NCBI GenBank assembly: GCA_958430865.1
Contig: CAUDNR010004374.1
Span: 18,232 to 47,901 of the forward strand
Length of the DNA: 29,670 nucleotides
Reading direction: 5' to 3'
From: Entrophospora sp. SA101
Lineage: Eukaryota; Glomeromycota; Glomeromycetes; Entrophosporales; Entrophosporaceae
The stretch's first letter is position 1, and every line of letters begins with the position of its first letter. The translations under genes and the position numbers were made by a program. Shown here piece after piece: positions 9,714-19,148 of this stretch. The notes beneath the pieces are model-generated. The model ran no database searches and was not told where the DNA came from. It was given only the letters and a program-made list of their open reading frames with translations.

Positions 9714-10539
9714 TAAAAAAGAATAGAATTCTACAACAAATGATTTTTTTGAGAAAATCACTTCATTACATTAAAACTAGAGAGACCTATTCTATCGACA
9801 AATGAAGCTATTTTTTAAAAGGTAGGAAAGAAAATGACTTCTATACTTTTTAAAATTTTGCGCAAAATTTAGGAGGTCTTTAGACTGAGCCAACTATATC
9901 TTTTTTGTATCATAAGACCCAAATACAACTTCTACTTCATAGTTGTAAGTATCTTTGATATGTTTTGCATTAACAACACATTTTACGCAAATTTTGAAAC
10001 AAATATCTCGTAAGATCAAGCAATCATGTTCCTAATAACTATTATTCGTATCACCAAGGTTGGATATACAGTACTTTGTAGCTTGAGGACCGACTAAAAC
10101 TGGATATGGCTCAGGAAACTGTTTTAATATTATTAGAAATTGAATTGAAATAATAGAACAGAATGCGAATAGAAAATATAAAGTAAATAAAGAATGCCAT
10201 TATTTTCGTATTTAATACATTTCCTAAGGACTTTTCTTTTTTTTTTTTTACTTGCTTGTCAATAATTTGTCTTATTTTTTTTTTTTTTTTTTGAAAAAAT
10301 ATTTTATACATCAACTAGTAAAGGTAGAAGAATACTCATTTCACGTTAGAAAATACAGCATTATCTTTAAATTAATCACCCAATTTATATAATTAACAAA
10401 CTAATAATAATAAAATCCTCCAAATTGTTAATGATTTCGTTCATAAAACAGTAAATGAAAATAAATTTTGGTATGTAAAAAAAAACATCTTTTTTTTATA
10501 TGAAAAACATAATAAAACGAGTAAAACGTTACTTATTGG
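8436..10539. other. Intergenic region between homeodomain gene and RPL8 copy B
   Basis: No gene is supported. The first part has AATAAA-like words (8524-8570) suitable for 3' end formation of the homeodomain transcript. An open frame of 80 codons at 8630-8872 has no coding character. GTGAC-GAAA-GTCAC near 8838 is a tiny perfect hairpin. The (TA)17 repeat is at 9679-9712. Around 9850-10110 base composition is more balanced (for example a self-complementary TTTTGCGCAAAA word), which could be an old repeat, but I cannot name it. T tracts lie at 10230-10295. Confidence 0.4.
9679..9712. repeat. TA dinucleotide repeat, 17 units
   Basis: A pure run of TA. Flanked by a T tract and GACAGTCACC on the left. 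Ordinary microsatellite. Confidence 0.95.
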
Positions 10540-10616
10540 TTTAAAAAGAGATCTACATTTTAAAAAAATTTTTTTTTTTTTGATATTTTTTATAAAAAAA
10601 GTAAGTGAAATTTTTC

Positions 10617-10690
10617 TATATATAAAAAAAATTTAATCGTAATAAAGGTGAATAAAAAAATAATAACAATAATAATAATAGTAAAAGGAG
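10617..10690 (+). promoter_or_regulatory. RPL8 copy B core promoter and leader
   Basis: CTATATATAAAAAAA at 10617-10631 and the purine-rich GTAAAAGGAG just before ATG match copy A. Between them copy B has an extra stretch with AATAATAATAATA, so the TATA-to-ATG distance is about 60 bases here and about 30 in copy A. This could change start-site use. Confidence 0.45.
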
Positions 10691-11630
10691 ATGGGTCGTG
10701 TTATTCGCTCACAAAGAAAAGGACCAGGAGGTATTTTCAAATCTCATACTAGACTTCGCAAAGGAGCCGCAAAGTTAAGATCGTTAGATTATGCTGAACG
10801 TAATGGATACATTAGAGGCATAGTAAAAGAAATTATTCATGATCCAGGTCGTGGTGCACCTCTTGCAAAAGTTCAATTTCGTGATCCATACCGGTATTAC
10901 ACTTTATAATATCATGATCAATTAAGCAATAATGAAATATTAATTAATTAATAATAATAATTTATTGTTGTCATTCTTTTTAGGTATAAACTTCGATTAC
11001 AAACTTTTATTGCAACTGAAGGATTACATACAGGTCAATTTATATATTGTGGTAAAAAAGCATCATTAACAGTTGGCAATGTGTTACCATTGAATTCAAT
11101 GCCAGAAGGTACAATTATAAGCAATGTTGAAGAAAAAATTGGAGATCGTGGTGCATTGGCTAGAACATCAGGGAATTATGCCACAATTATTGGTCATAAT
11201 CATGATGAAGGCAAGACTCGTATCAAGTTGCCATCAGGAGCAAAAAAAGTGGTGAACTCATCTGCTCGTGCAACCATCGGTATTGTAGCAGGTGGAGGAC
11301 GTATTGATAAACCAATGCTTAAAGCCGGTCGAGCCTTCCATAAATATAGAGTTAAGAGAAATAGTTGGCCTAAAACTCGTGGTGTTGCTATGAATCCTGT
11401 TGACCATCCTCATGGTGGTGGTAATCATCAACATATTGGACACGCTTCTACCGTTTCTAGAGAAAGTGTTCCTGGTCAAAAGGTAATGTGTTTATTGTGT
11501 GTGATAGATGATAAATGTTTAATAATATTTTACAATTTAATAAAAATTAATTTTCTTTTGGCAGGTTGGTTTGATTGCAGCCAGAAGAAGTGGTTTGCTT
11601 CGTGGTACAAATAGGGTTAAGGGTGCTTAA
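10691..11630 (+). CDS. RPL8: 60S ribosomal protein L8 (uL2), copy B
   Basis: Second complete uL2 gene, exons 10691-10893, 10984-11482 and 11565-11630, with introns of 90 and 82 bases. Exon lengths (203, 499, 66) equal those of copy A and the 255-residue protein is identical. I counted about 13 silent differences: 8 in exon 1, one near the start of exon 2, three near its end and one in exon 3. The 416 bases at 11030-11445 match copy A exactly. If intron 2 were kept, the frame would stay open and add a short unrelated tail, but the splice signals GTAATG and TTGGCAG are good. Role, motifs and start as for copy A. Confidence 0.97.
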
Positions 11631-11721
11631 AAAATTTATTTTTATTAAAAAGCATTTTCTTTATTTTTTATTTAAATAAATTATTAAAATTGAAATTAAA
11701 TGTATATATATAAAAATAACC

Positions 11722-12334
<613 letters not shown>

Positions 12335-12813
12335 CTAAAAATATTAACCATAATAAAAGATATATTGCTTCTATCACGTAGTTACTAAGCACTAATAAGT
12401 TATTACTGTATGAGAATTTATTCTTTTTGGTAAAGAAGACATTGGTCGTAAAATTTTTATTCTCAAAAAAGTAATTAGTTTTCTTCTTCTTTATAGACTA
12501 GTGCTAGTTATATATAATAATTTTCGATTTCACGTTTTTTTCATTCAAAAAAAAAGTGTAATGTAATAATTAATTAATTGGGCAAAAAAAAAAGTGGAAT
12601 CAAAGAGAAAAAGCCCGTGTAAAAACAATCAAGAAATACGATATATTATTTATGAAACGAGCTGAAAAGCATGTGTGCGCAATTATTACATAATTTTTTT
12701 AATTAATTAATATTTTTTGTGTAGTCTTTTTACAGATGAAAAACAGATGAATATCATTAAAAATAAATTTTCTATTGGATTCTTTCACATTAGAATTTTT
12801 ATAAATAGAGGAA

Positions 12814-13023
12814 ATGGAACTGAGTCATCAATTCCTCTCGCAATATATGACAAAAAATTTTTTTTTGCATATTCAAGAAGTTAATGTATTGGTTCCACCA
12901 CATTTCAAAAGAGAAGAACTAAATTTTCAGCTCAATCAGGTTGTTTCGCAACAATCAAGCTACAGTGTAGATCATCTGTACTCAAAAGTTAAAAATTATG
13001 TTATCCGTTGGATTTTGATCTAA
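12814..13023 (+). CDS. Possible small hypothetical protein, 69 residues
   Basis: An ATG frame with TATA-like TTTTTATAAATAG a few bases upstream. The predicted protein starts MELSHQFLSQYM and contains VLVPPHFKREELNFQLNQVV; it has mixed, fairly soluble composition without a signal peptide or membrane segment. No family recognised. It may be a relic exon or chance; the TATA-like word is too close to the ATG for a normal leader. Confidence 0.2.
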   Translation: MELSHQFLSQYMTKNFFLHIQEVNVLVPPHFKREELNFQLNQVVSQQSSYSVDHLYSKVKNYVIRWILI

Positions 13024-13689
13024 AAAAAAATTTGTCTTCAGATTTTTTAAATTGAAATGCAATAATAATTTTCGTGTTACAACATTTATGAATTAAATGA
13101 TAATAATTTTCTTTTGATGTAAAAACCCCAAACTTGTAATTTCTTTTGGAATCCATTCTAATAAAACAAATAAATTTAATAAATATAAAATTTACCCAAA
13201 ATGCTTTTAATAGATCAAATGGCATTTCTGCTATATACAAGTTTGTATTCCATTCTTTTTAAATTGAAACTACCTATCAGAAGATTCAGAGGAAGTGCTA
13301 GGGGTGAGTCTTTGACTAGAAGAAATGTGCCTGGCTCTTTGCATTTCCTTCCTTATTATTATTAATGATGCATGTTGAAATTAATAGTAAATTGTTAATT
13401 TATACCTTTTGTATATAGATGATTTACAATGTCTTCTTTTTTTCTTATTCTTGTTAAAATTATAAAATTAATAAATAATATCATGAATATACATGCAACC
13501 CAAATTGGTTTGGTGATTTCGATGGTCAAAATTATTCCAATTTTGATGTAGAAAGTAGAAATTAATTATGGCACACACTATTAAAAACATAAGTGTCAAA
13601 GTACTTTGGGCTGCATGTATAATCATGAAATATTAATTTATAAATGAATTCCCTCATCACTTGTGTGTAACAGTTTATGAAGTTTTATG

Positions 13690-13836
13690 TTGTGTGTGAA
13701 AATTGAAATTATGTGAAATTGAAATATTATTGTTATGGAGTGGGGTGAAATTCTGATTGGCTAATTTGAATTTCACGTATATAAATTTGAATTTCACATA
13801 TGTGAATGCGAATTCACATAATTTCATTTTCACGTA
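13690..13836. repeat. Cluster of GTGAAATT / AATTTCAC words
   Basis: At least seven direct and inverted copies of GTGAAATT-like words lie here. They include TTTGAATTTCACGTAT followed closely by TTTGAATTTCACATAT, and a fold-back unit at 13745-13776 bounded by GTGAAATTC and GAATTTCAC with GATTGG (CCAAT inverted) in its centre. The fold-back unit recurs on the other strand before COX11 (17926-17955). Confidence 0.6.
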
Positions 13837-13880
13837 CAACAGATACAAATAAATTCCATGCAAAATTTTATATAGTAAAA

Positions 13881-14030
13881 ATAAATAAATAAACAGTTCT
13901 AATATGATTGAAACTATAAAAAGTTAAATAAAATTCAGTAGTTGTTTCTTAAAAATAATGAATATGAATAATTTACATCATTTAAATTTTGCAAAAGCAT
14001 ACTTTGAATAAATACTTAGCAATGAGATTC
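13881..14030 (+). repeat. Dispersed repeat, copy 1
   Basis: Aligns in the same direction with 24811-24983. Shared blocks are AATAAATAAATA, CTAATATRRTTGAAACTATA, AAAGTTAAATAAAA, TCTTAAARATAATG and TTGYAAAAGCAYACTTTGA, ending in GCAAYGAGATTC. Copies are diverged with indels. No coding potential or terminal repeats seen; family unknown. Confidence 0.65.
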
Positions 14031-15176
14031 AGTCATTTTTTGGATATTTATTTGCTACAAACATGGTAGAATATTAGCTAGTGGTAGTGTTTGTCATTAC
14101 TAACTTGTAATTATAAAATCTAACAAAAAATAATAATAAATGGAATTTTAGACCAATATTTATCCTATATGTAAGAAAAAAAAATTATTGTGGATCCTGG
14201 TGGATTCTTAAAATTTATATTCAAAAGAATTTATTTCAATTATTATATCATAATTTGTTTTTAGGATCCAATTTTTCCAGGTATTTATGCTCGATTAATA
14301 AAAAAGGAAATACAGCAAATAATATAAATAAATCAAAATATTCTATATATAAAAAACCTGTTACACAAATTTTACTTTGTATAACAACAAAATTTGGCAG
14401 CTAATTTTTAGTTTTAAAACTATCCGATAAGTTTTGATTGAAGCTTGAGTCATGAACAATAAAACTATCGGTCAACTTTTTAAAATGGTATAAAATTTTT
14501 TGTTTTAGTATTCTGAAGCTGAACAATTGTTATACTATAAGCAATTAACGATTATAGATGAACCGTAGGCTTTGATGGTTTGGTTAACTCTGGCTTTTTC
14601 TAAAAAAAAAATTCTCTTATAAATATTTACCATAAGATAAAATGAATAAATGAATTTTTACAACGTGGAATAATTAACCAATAAAATTTTCGGTGTGATT
14701 CAACGAAAAAAACAAACAATCAATGGCAAAATAATTTGTAAATAATTTACACTACATGATTGTTTACTTTCTTACGAAATTTATAAAATGATGACCTTTT
14801 CATTCCTTTGAATATTTACTAGATATTAATATATATATATAAATTCACTAGAAAGTATATCTATGTGTATATATATTAATGTAATAATATAGAAGTAAAA
14901 TAAAATTACTAAATATAAATACGAAATGAAAATAATTAATAAAATAATATCACTTACAATAATAATATTTATGGTAATCTAAATTTTTTTTCTCTTTGAT
15001 CTGATAATTATTGTAGAGGCTAATTAATATATTGATTGCTTGCTATACATAGATTAGAAGAATAAAAAGTCAAAGAATCGCAAATATTCCATCTTTATAT
15101 ACTTGGTATATATGTAGTAATCAAGATACAAATCAAATAGGTAATAATAATAATAACAATAATAATAATCATTTAA
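14031..15176. other. Intergenic region, nothing recognised
   Basis: Very AT-rich sequence with poly-A/T and ATATAT tracts (14829-14875). GGATCC occurs at 14192 and 14265, flanking a short AT-rich block. No gene, RNA gene or element is supported. The missing 5' exon of the next gene should lie near its end, but I could not place it. Confidence 0.4.
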
Positions 15177-15794
15177 AAGTATTTGAAGAAAGAAATATTA
15201 AAAAATTTTTCTTTAGCATATAATTTAACTGTAATAATGGACCGAGACGATTTGACAGTCACATCAAATTTTGGTGAACTAGCACCAGGATGGTCATTAA
15301 AATCCAATTTTGTTAATATTGTATCATCACCATATTCATCATTAGCATCATCATCATCACCAGCATCTTCAATAACGCCGTCTTCACAAACAATCACACT
15401 AGATATTAAAGATTCATCATTAGGAGTGATGGTTGTATTGACAAATAGTACAGAAATGCTGAAATATTTAAATCCAAATGGTAAAATTGCATGGTATTAT
15501 AAAGCATATTCATGTATGAATGAAAAAAAAGAACCAGTTTCATCATGTATAAAATCTACAACACCATCACAACCATTAGCAAATAATACAATACAATGTT
15601 TGGCTGTTAGTAATCCAAATGAAATTGACGTTAAATTTCAATTAGATATTAATTTTGGTGGTAATTATAGTGGTAATAGTAATTATGATCCAAATAAAAA
15701 CCAAGTTTCAAGTAATTCTTTCAACATAATAAACTATAATTATAATCATTTAATATTTACATTAATACTTTCATTATTAATACCTAGTATTTAA
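15177..15794 (+). CDS. Possible GPI-anchored surface protein, 5' end unresolved
   Basis: An open stretch of about 205 codons, uninterrupted to the stop at 15792. It has normal protein composition (for example MVVLTNSTEMLKYLNPNGKI), cysteines at SCMN, SSCI and QCLA, several N-glycosylation sequons (NLT, NST, NYS), a Ser-rich run (about 15320-15380), and a C-terminal hydrophobic tail HLIFTLILSLLIPSI after a polar Asn/Ser region. That tail is the classic form of a GPI-attachment signal. No signal peptide is visible: the first in-frame ATG (15237, MDRDDLTVTS) would give 185 residues without one. A good acceptor TTTTTCTTTAG at 15206-15216 suggests an upstream exon carries start and signal. Family not recognised. 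A surface role is inference. Confidence 0.6.
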   Translation, partial: KYLKKEILKNFSLAYNLTVIMDRDDLTVTSNFGELAPGWSLKSNFVNIVSSPYSSLASSSSPASSITPSSQTITLDIKDSSLGVMVVLTNSTEMLKYLNPNGKIAWYYKAYSCMNEKKEPVSSCIKSTTPSQPLANNTIQCLAVSNPNEIDVKFQLDINFGGNYSGNSNYDPNKNQVSSNSFNIINYNYNHLIFTLILSLLIPSI

Positions 15795-17299
15795 TTAACT
15801 AGTTAGAAATTCACGTGATCATAATCCAATTAGAGAGGAGATGTACTTTATTGTTAACATTCCACAAATAAAATTAAAATTTATGCTTTTAATTTACAAG
15901 TTCATATTCAATTGGCTTTATTTGCCCCATTCCGGTATACAACATCTTCTTGACATATTAATATTAATTTTACATTAAGAATTCAGGGCATTACTATATT
16001 AGTATGAACTATTCATATACATCTATTACTATATTAATATTAATAATATATATACCACAGGATAAAGAATGATCATTGAAATTTTCAGAGAATGAACCTT
16101 GGAACTCAAACTGTATAAAGTCAAACCTTGTTTCAACGAATTATAATTAGATTCGTGTTATTCAATAAAAAAAGGCATATAAATTTGTTGAAACGTTATT
16201 AATAATGCATGTACCCCGTAAAATGAACACGAAAAAGAAATTCTAAAAAGAATTGTATATTAGTAAAGCGTTTCATGTTTAATTCCTCCTTAATCCTTAT
16301 TATTAATAATATTATTACTACTATTGGTCTTTTGTTCCTTGTTTGACGCCATTCCATATAGGCTTTGGGCATACTCTAGACAAGCAGTTTCTCTTTCAAG
16401 GGTGTTAAAGTTTAGTGTACAAATGCTTCTTCAAATTTTATTATTATCCTATTATATGAAGGGGTACCGTCCCCCAAACTTGTTTAGTATTTGTTAACTC
16501 TCCTTTTTTTTATATTCTATTTAGATGGTTCATACACATACACGTACTTCCACAATTCTTCACCGGCATGTACTTTGTTGCCATTTACATCCAACGAGCT
16601 CTTCGTCTACAAACAAGTATGGTGTGATTTATTGATTGTTTTGATGTTTGTATCAATCATTATTACAAAAATGTTGCAATGATTATTTTTTCTTTCTATT
16701 ATTTAGTCACGTTGGATGACAGTTCCTTTTCTTTCTAATTTGATCATATGATAAGTAATCATTCTTATGAATATTTTCTGAGCCCACTAAATTTTGACCT
16801 CTGTAATTAATCACCTGTGACCTAATTATAATGTTCGATTTGTTGCAGCTAGGTTTCTACTCGAATGAGGTTTATTCGAATGATTTGTATGACTCGTAAT
16901 TTATTTGAGCATTCGAATCGCTTTGAATGACTATTCGAATAAAACAATCGTTCTAATCAATTTTATTCGAAACTCTAGTTGGAGCATGCCCCTATTGATT
17001 TTAATAAAAATTTCAATTTTCTAAAATATGAATATTCGAATACAATCACCACTACTACGCGTGACTATATACTATCTAATATGGTACGCGAAGTCTATAA
17101 GCCGTCATTTTTGCGCCACACTACCAAATTCCACCGAGGCCCACAAAACTCAAAATTTGGAAAACGACACGGAGAAATTTTGATATTTATTATTATAAAT
17201 AACATTATTTGGAATTTTTTTGAGATTTTATATCTTTTACTGAATATAAAGCTTCTATGCCTGTTGATACCTTTCTATAACCATCAATAAATCTCCAAG
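15795..17299. other. Intergenic region with TIR-like scrap and ATTCGAAT cluster
   Basis: AGTCAAACCTTGTTTCAACG at 16117-16136 resembles the pogo-like element end found at 747 and 28523, with a weak inverted match near 16182; it may be an old truncated element. CACGTG lies at 15812. GGGG-TACCGT-CCCC near 16462 is a short hairpin. Six copies of TCGAAT-type words lie between 16859 and 17042. A frame from ATG 17081 (MVREVYKPSFLRHTTKFHRG) has normal composition for about 35 codons, then turns hydrophobic; it could be an upstream exon of the next entry but no good donor joins them. Confidence 0.35.
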
Positions 17300-17564
17300 A
17301 CCTGCGAGCAAACTTTCGAGTTTTTTCAAGAGAAACAGAATCTAATTAATGTCAAAGGAACAGTTTTTTCTAATGATTTAAAGGTATAATGATCACAGTG
17401 TATTCTTTTGCTGCATCCAGAATATTTTTAAATCGTAATAATATACTAATTTTTTTTTTCGATTTCAGGATTTAGATGAATTTAGAAATAGAATTTCGGC
17501 CAAATCACTTTCTTTACGGTTCAAGAAATTCTTTGTGTTTAAGGAGAACAAAAATTATAAATAG
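17300..17564 (+). CDS. Possible 3' end of an unidentified gene (two exons)
   Basis: Two open pieces fit together by a typical intron. 17300-17383 follows the acceptor CTCCAAG and encodes TCEQTFEFFQEK and NLINVKGTVFSNDLK. An 85-base intron (17384-17468, GTATAA...CGATTTCAG) joins it in phase 0 to 17469-17564, encoding DLDEFRNRISAKSLSLRFKK and a short basic tail before TAG. Together about 59 residues. I do not recognise the family, and upstream exons are not resolved. It could be a decayed gene end. Confidence 0.3.
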
Positions 17565-17902
17565 GTAAAGAATTTCTTGTAATATTGAAATAAAATTTTT
17601 TTACTAACTCTTGTTAAGATTTACAAAAAACTAAATTTAAAAAATGAAGCTGCAAATATATTTAAAATTATCTTTCCGATAACTTCACTATAAATAAAGA
17701 TAACTTTTTCTTAAAGTCAATTTAGCTGAATTTATCTGCGAATTGTTAATTGGACTTTTCCTTGGTCTTTTTCCTCATTATAAAAATTATAACAAACTCT
17801 GTAATATAAAAATATAGGTCTATTTTTCTATGCATTAGTCGAATTAAAATAAAATATAATTTTCCTTTATCATTTAATCCTTTGCTTCCGAAATAAATCC
17901 CA

Positions 17903-17955
17903 AGTCACGTGACGGGAAAACACACGCGTGAATTCAAATTAGCCAGTCAGAATTT
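17903..17955 (+). promoter_or_regulatory. COX11 upstream region: E-box and CCAAT-like repeat unit
   Basis: A perfect palindrome GTCACGTGAC (17904-17913) contains the CACGTG E-box, bound in other fungi by Cbf1-type bHLH proteins. Right after it, 17926-17955 reads GCGTGAATTCAAATTAGCCA followed by GTCAGAATTT. This is a near copy of the inverted unit at 13745-13776, where the centre is the CCAAT form. Both lie 65-120 bases before the COX11 ATG. Function is inference. Confidence 0.4.
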
Positions 17956-18020
17956 GTATTCCCAAAATTTTGATTTTAATTTCAAACTTTAACATGTGTT
18001 GATCTTGAAGAAAAAAAAAA

Positions 18021-18677
18021 ATGTATTTTATCAACAGGATTGGACAAAATGTAATATTTAGAAATAATTGTAATAAAAGTTTTTATTCAACAAAAAACAT
18101 TTTATATAATAGTAATGTTAGATTAAATAGAAATAAATCTTTGTTAATGTATACAGCTTCAATATTAATGTTCGGGTTAGGTTTAACATATGCAGCAGTT
18201 CCTTTATATCGTAAATTTTGTCAAACAACAGGATTTGGAGGCACGCCGATTATACTCAACAACAATAACGACAACACTGATAGATTGATACCAGACAAAT
18301 CATCCAGAAGACTGAAGATAAAATTTAATTCAGATACTTCAATGTCTCTGCCCTGGAGTTTTCATCCTCAACAACGTGAATTAAAAGTTTTGCCTGGTGA
18401 ATCAGCTCTTGCTTTTTACACAGCAGAAAATAAAACTAGTCAAGACATTATTGGAATTGCAACTTATAATGTCACACCAGCAAAGGTTGCTCAATATTTT
18501 AATAAAATTCAGTGTTTTTGTTTCGAAGAACAAAAATTAGAAGCAAATGAAAAAGTCGATATGCCTGTATTCTTTTTCATTGATCCCGAATTTTCAAGTG
18601 ATCCTTTGATGAATGATGTTGATACAATTACTTTATCCTATACATTCTTTAAGGTAACGATAATGATTATGATTATG

Positions 18678-18719
<42 letters not shown>

Positions 18720-18789
18720 AAGGTTTTGAATAATACTTTAGGCAAAATATAATAATAATGGAACATTAATACCCGTTCAAGCCGTTTAA
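18021..18789 (+). CDS. COX11: Cytochrome c oxidase assembly protein Cox11
   Basis: Copper chaperone of the mitochondrial inner membrane that delivers Cu(I) to the CuB site of Cox1. Exon 1 is 18021-18653, intron 18654-18741 (88 bases, GTAACG...CTTTAG), exon 2 18742-18789; 226 residues. The N-terminus is basic, Ser/Asn-rich and lacks acids (mitochondrial targeting), followed by one membrane segment (about 42-60, LMYTASILMFGLGLTYAAVP). The conserved KFCQTTGFGG has Cys67, and the copper motif QCFCFEEQ has Cys165 and Cys167, corresponding to the three functional cysteines of yeast Cox11. The C-terminus TLSYTFFK joins AKYNNNGTLIPV from exon 2, as usual in the family. Without splicing the frame stays open and would end in poly-Ile. 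It converges on the flippase gene; the two stops are about 320 bases apart. Confidence 0.96.
18663..18718. repeat. ATT/ATG trinucleotide repeat inside the COX11 intron
   Basis: GATTATGATTATGATT followed by a pure ATT run fills most of the 88-base intron. Further ATT runs lie at 18917-18944 (intergenic) and 19117-19146 (coding poly-Asn at the flippase C-terminus). Confidence 0.9.
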
Positions 18790-18908
18790 TAAATCTTTTT
18801 TTTTTTTGCACAAATTATTTAACTAAATTACAGTACTATATAAATAAATAAATAAAATTATATATTATATTTTACAAAATTATTAATAGATCATTAGTTT
18901 TAATATTA

Positions 18909-18939
<31 letters not shown>

Positions 18940-19110
18940 TATTGTCATTAAATTATCAGTATAATCGTCTAAAGACAAAAAAAAAGTTTTCTAAAATACT
19001 ATACAATAATGCGTACATATAAACCTAAATTATAATCTAAAAACTAAAATTACAATCTAAATATAAAATATTATTAATATTATAATGAAATTACTGAAAT
19101 TCCAACTTCC

Positions 19111-19115
19111 CTACC

Positions 19116-19148
<33 letters not shown>

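Larger units (their letters stand above)
12335..13880. other. Intergenic region with scattered coding-like scraps
   Basis: Apart from the small frame at 12814-13023, I see only scraps. On the minus strand 13250-13196 reads EWNTNLYIAEMPFDLLKAFW and then a GTAAAT donor-like end, which resembles an isolated exon. Minus 13345-13270 reads RARHISSSQRLTPSTSSESS. Neither family is recognised and no start or full gene can be built. Confidence 0.3.

Noticed and set aside
11081..11614. Longer RPL8 copy B isoform reading through intron 2
   Set aside because: The frame is open by chance; donor and acceptor are strong and identical in copy A, where read-through hits a stop.
16117..16195. Third pogo-like element
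   Set aside because: Only one end (AGTCAAACCTTGTTTCAACG) matches well and no matching second end or TA duplication is seen, so it is mentioned only as a possible scrap.
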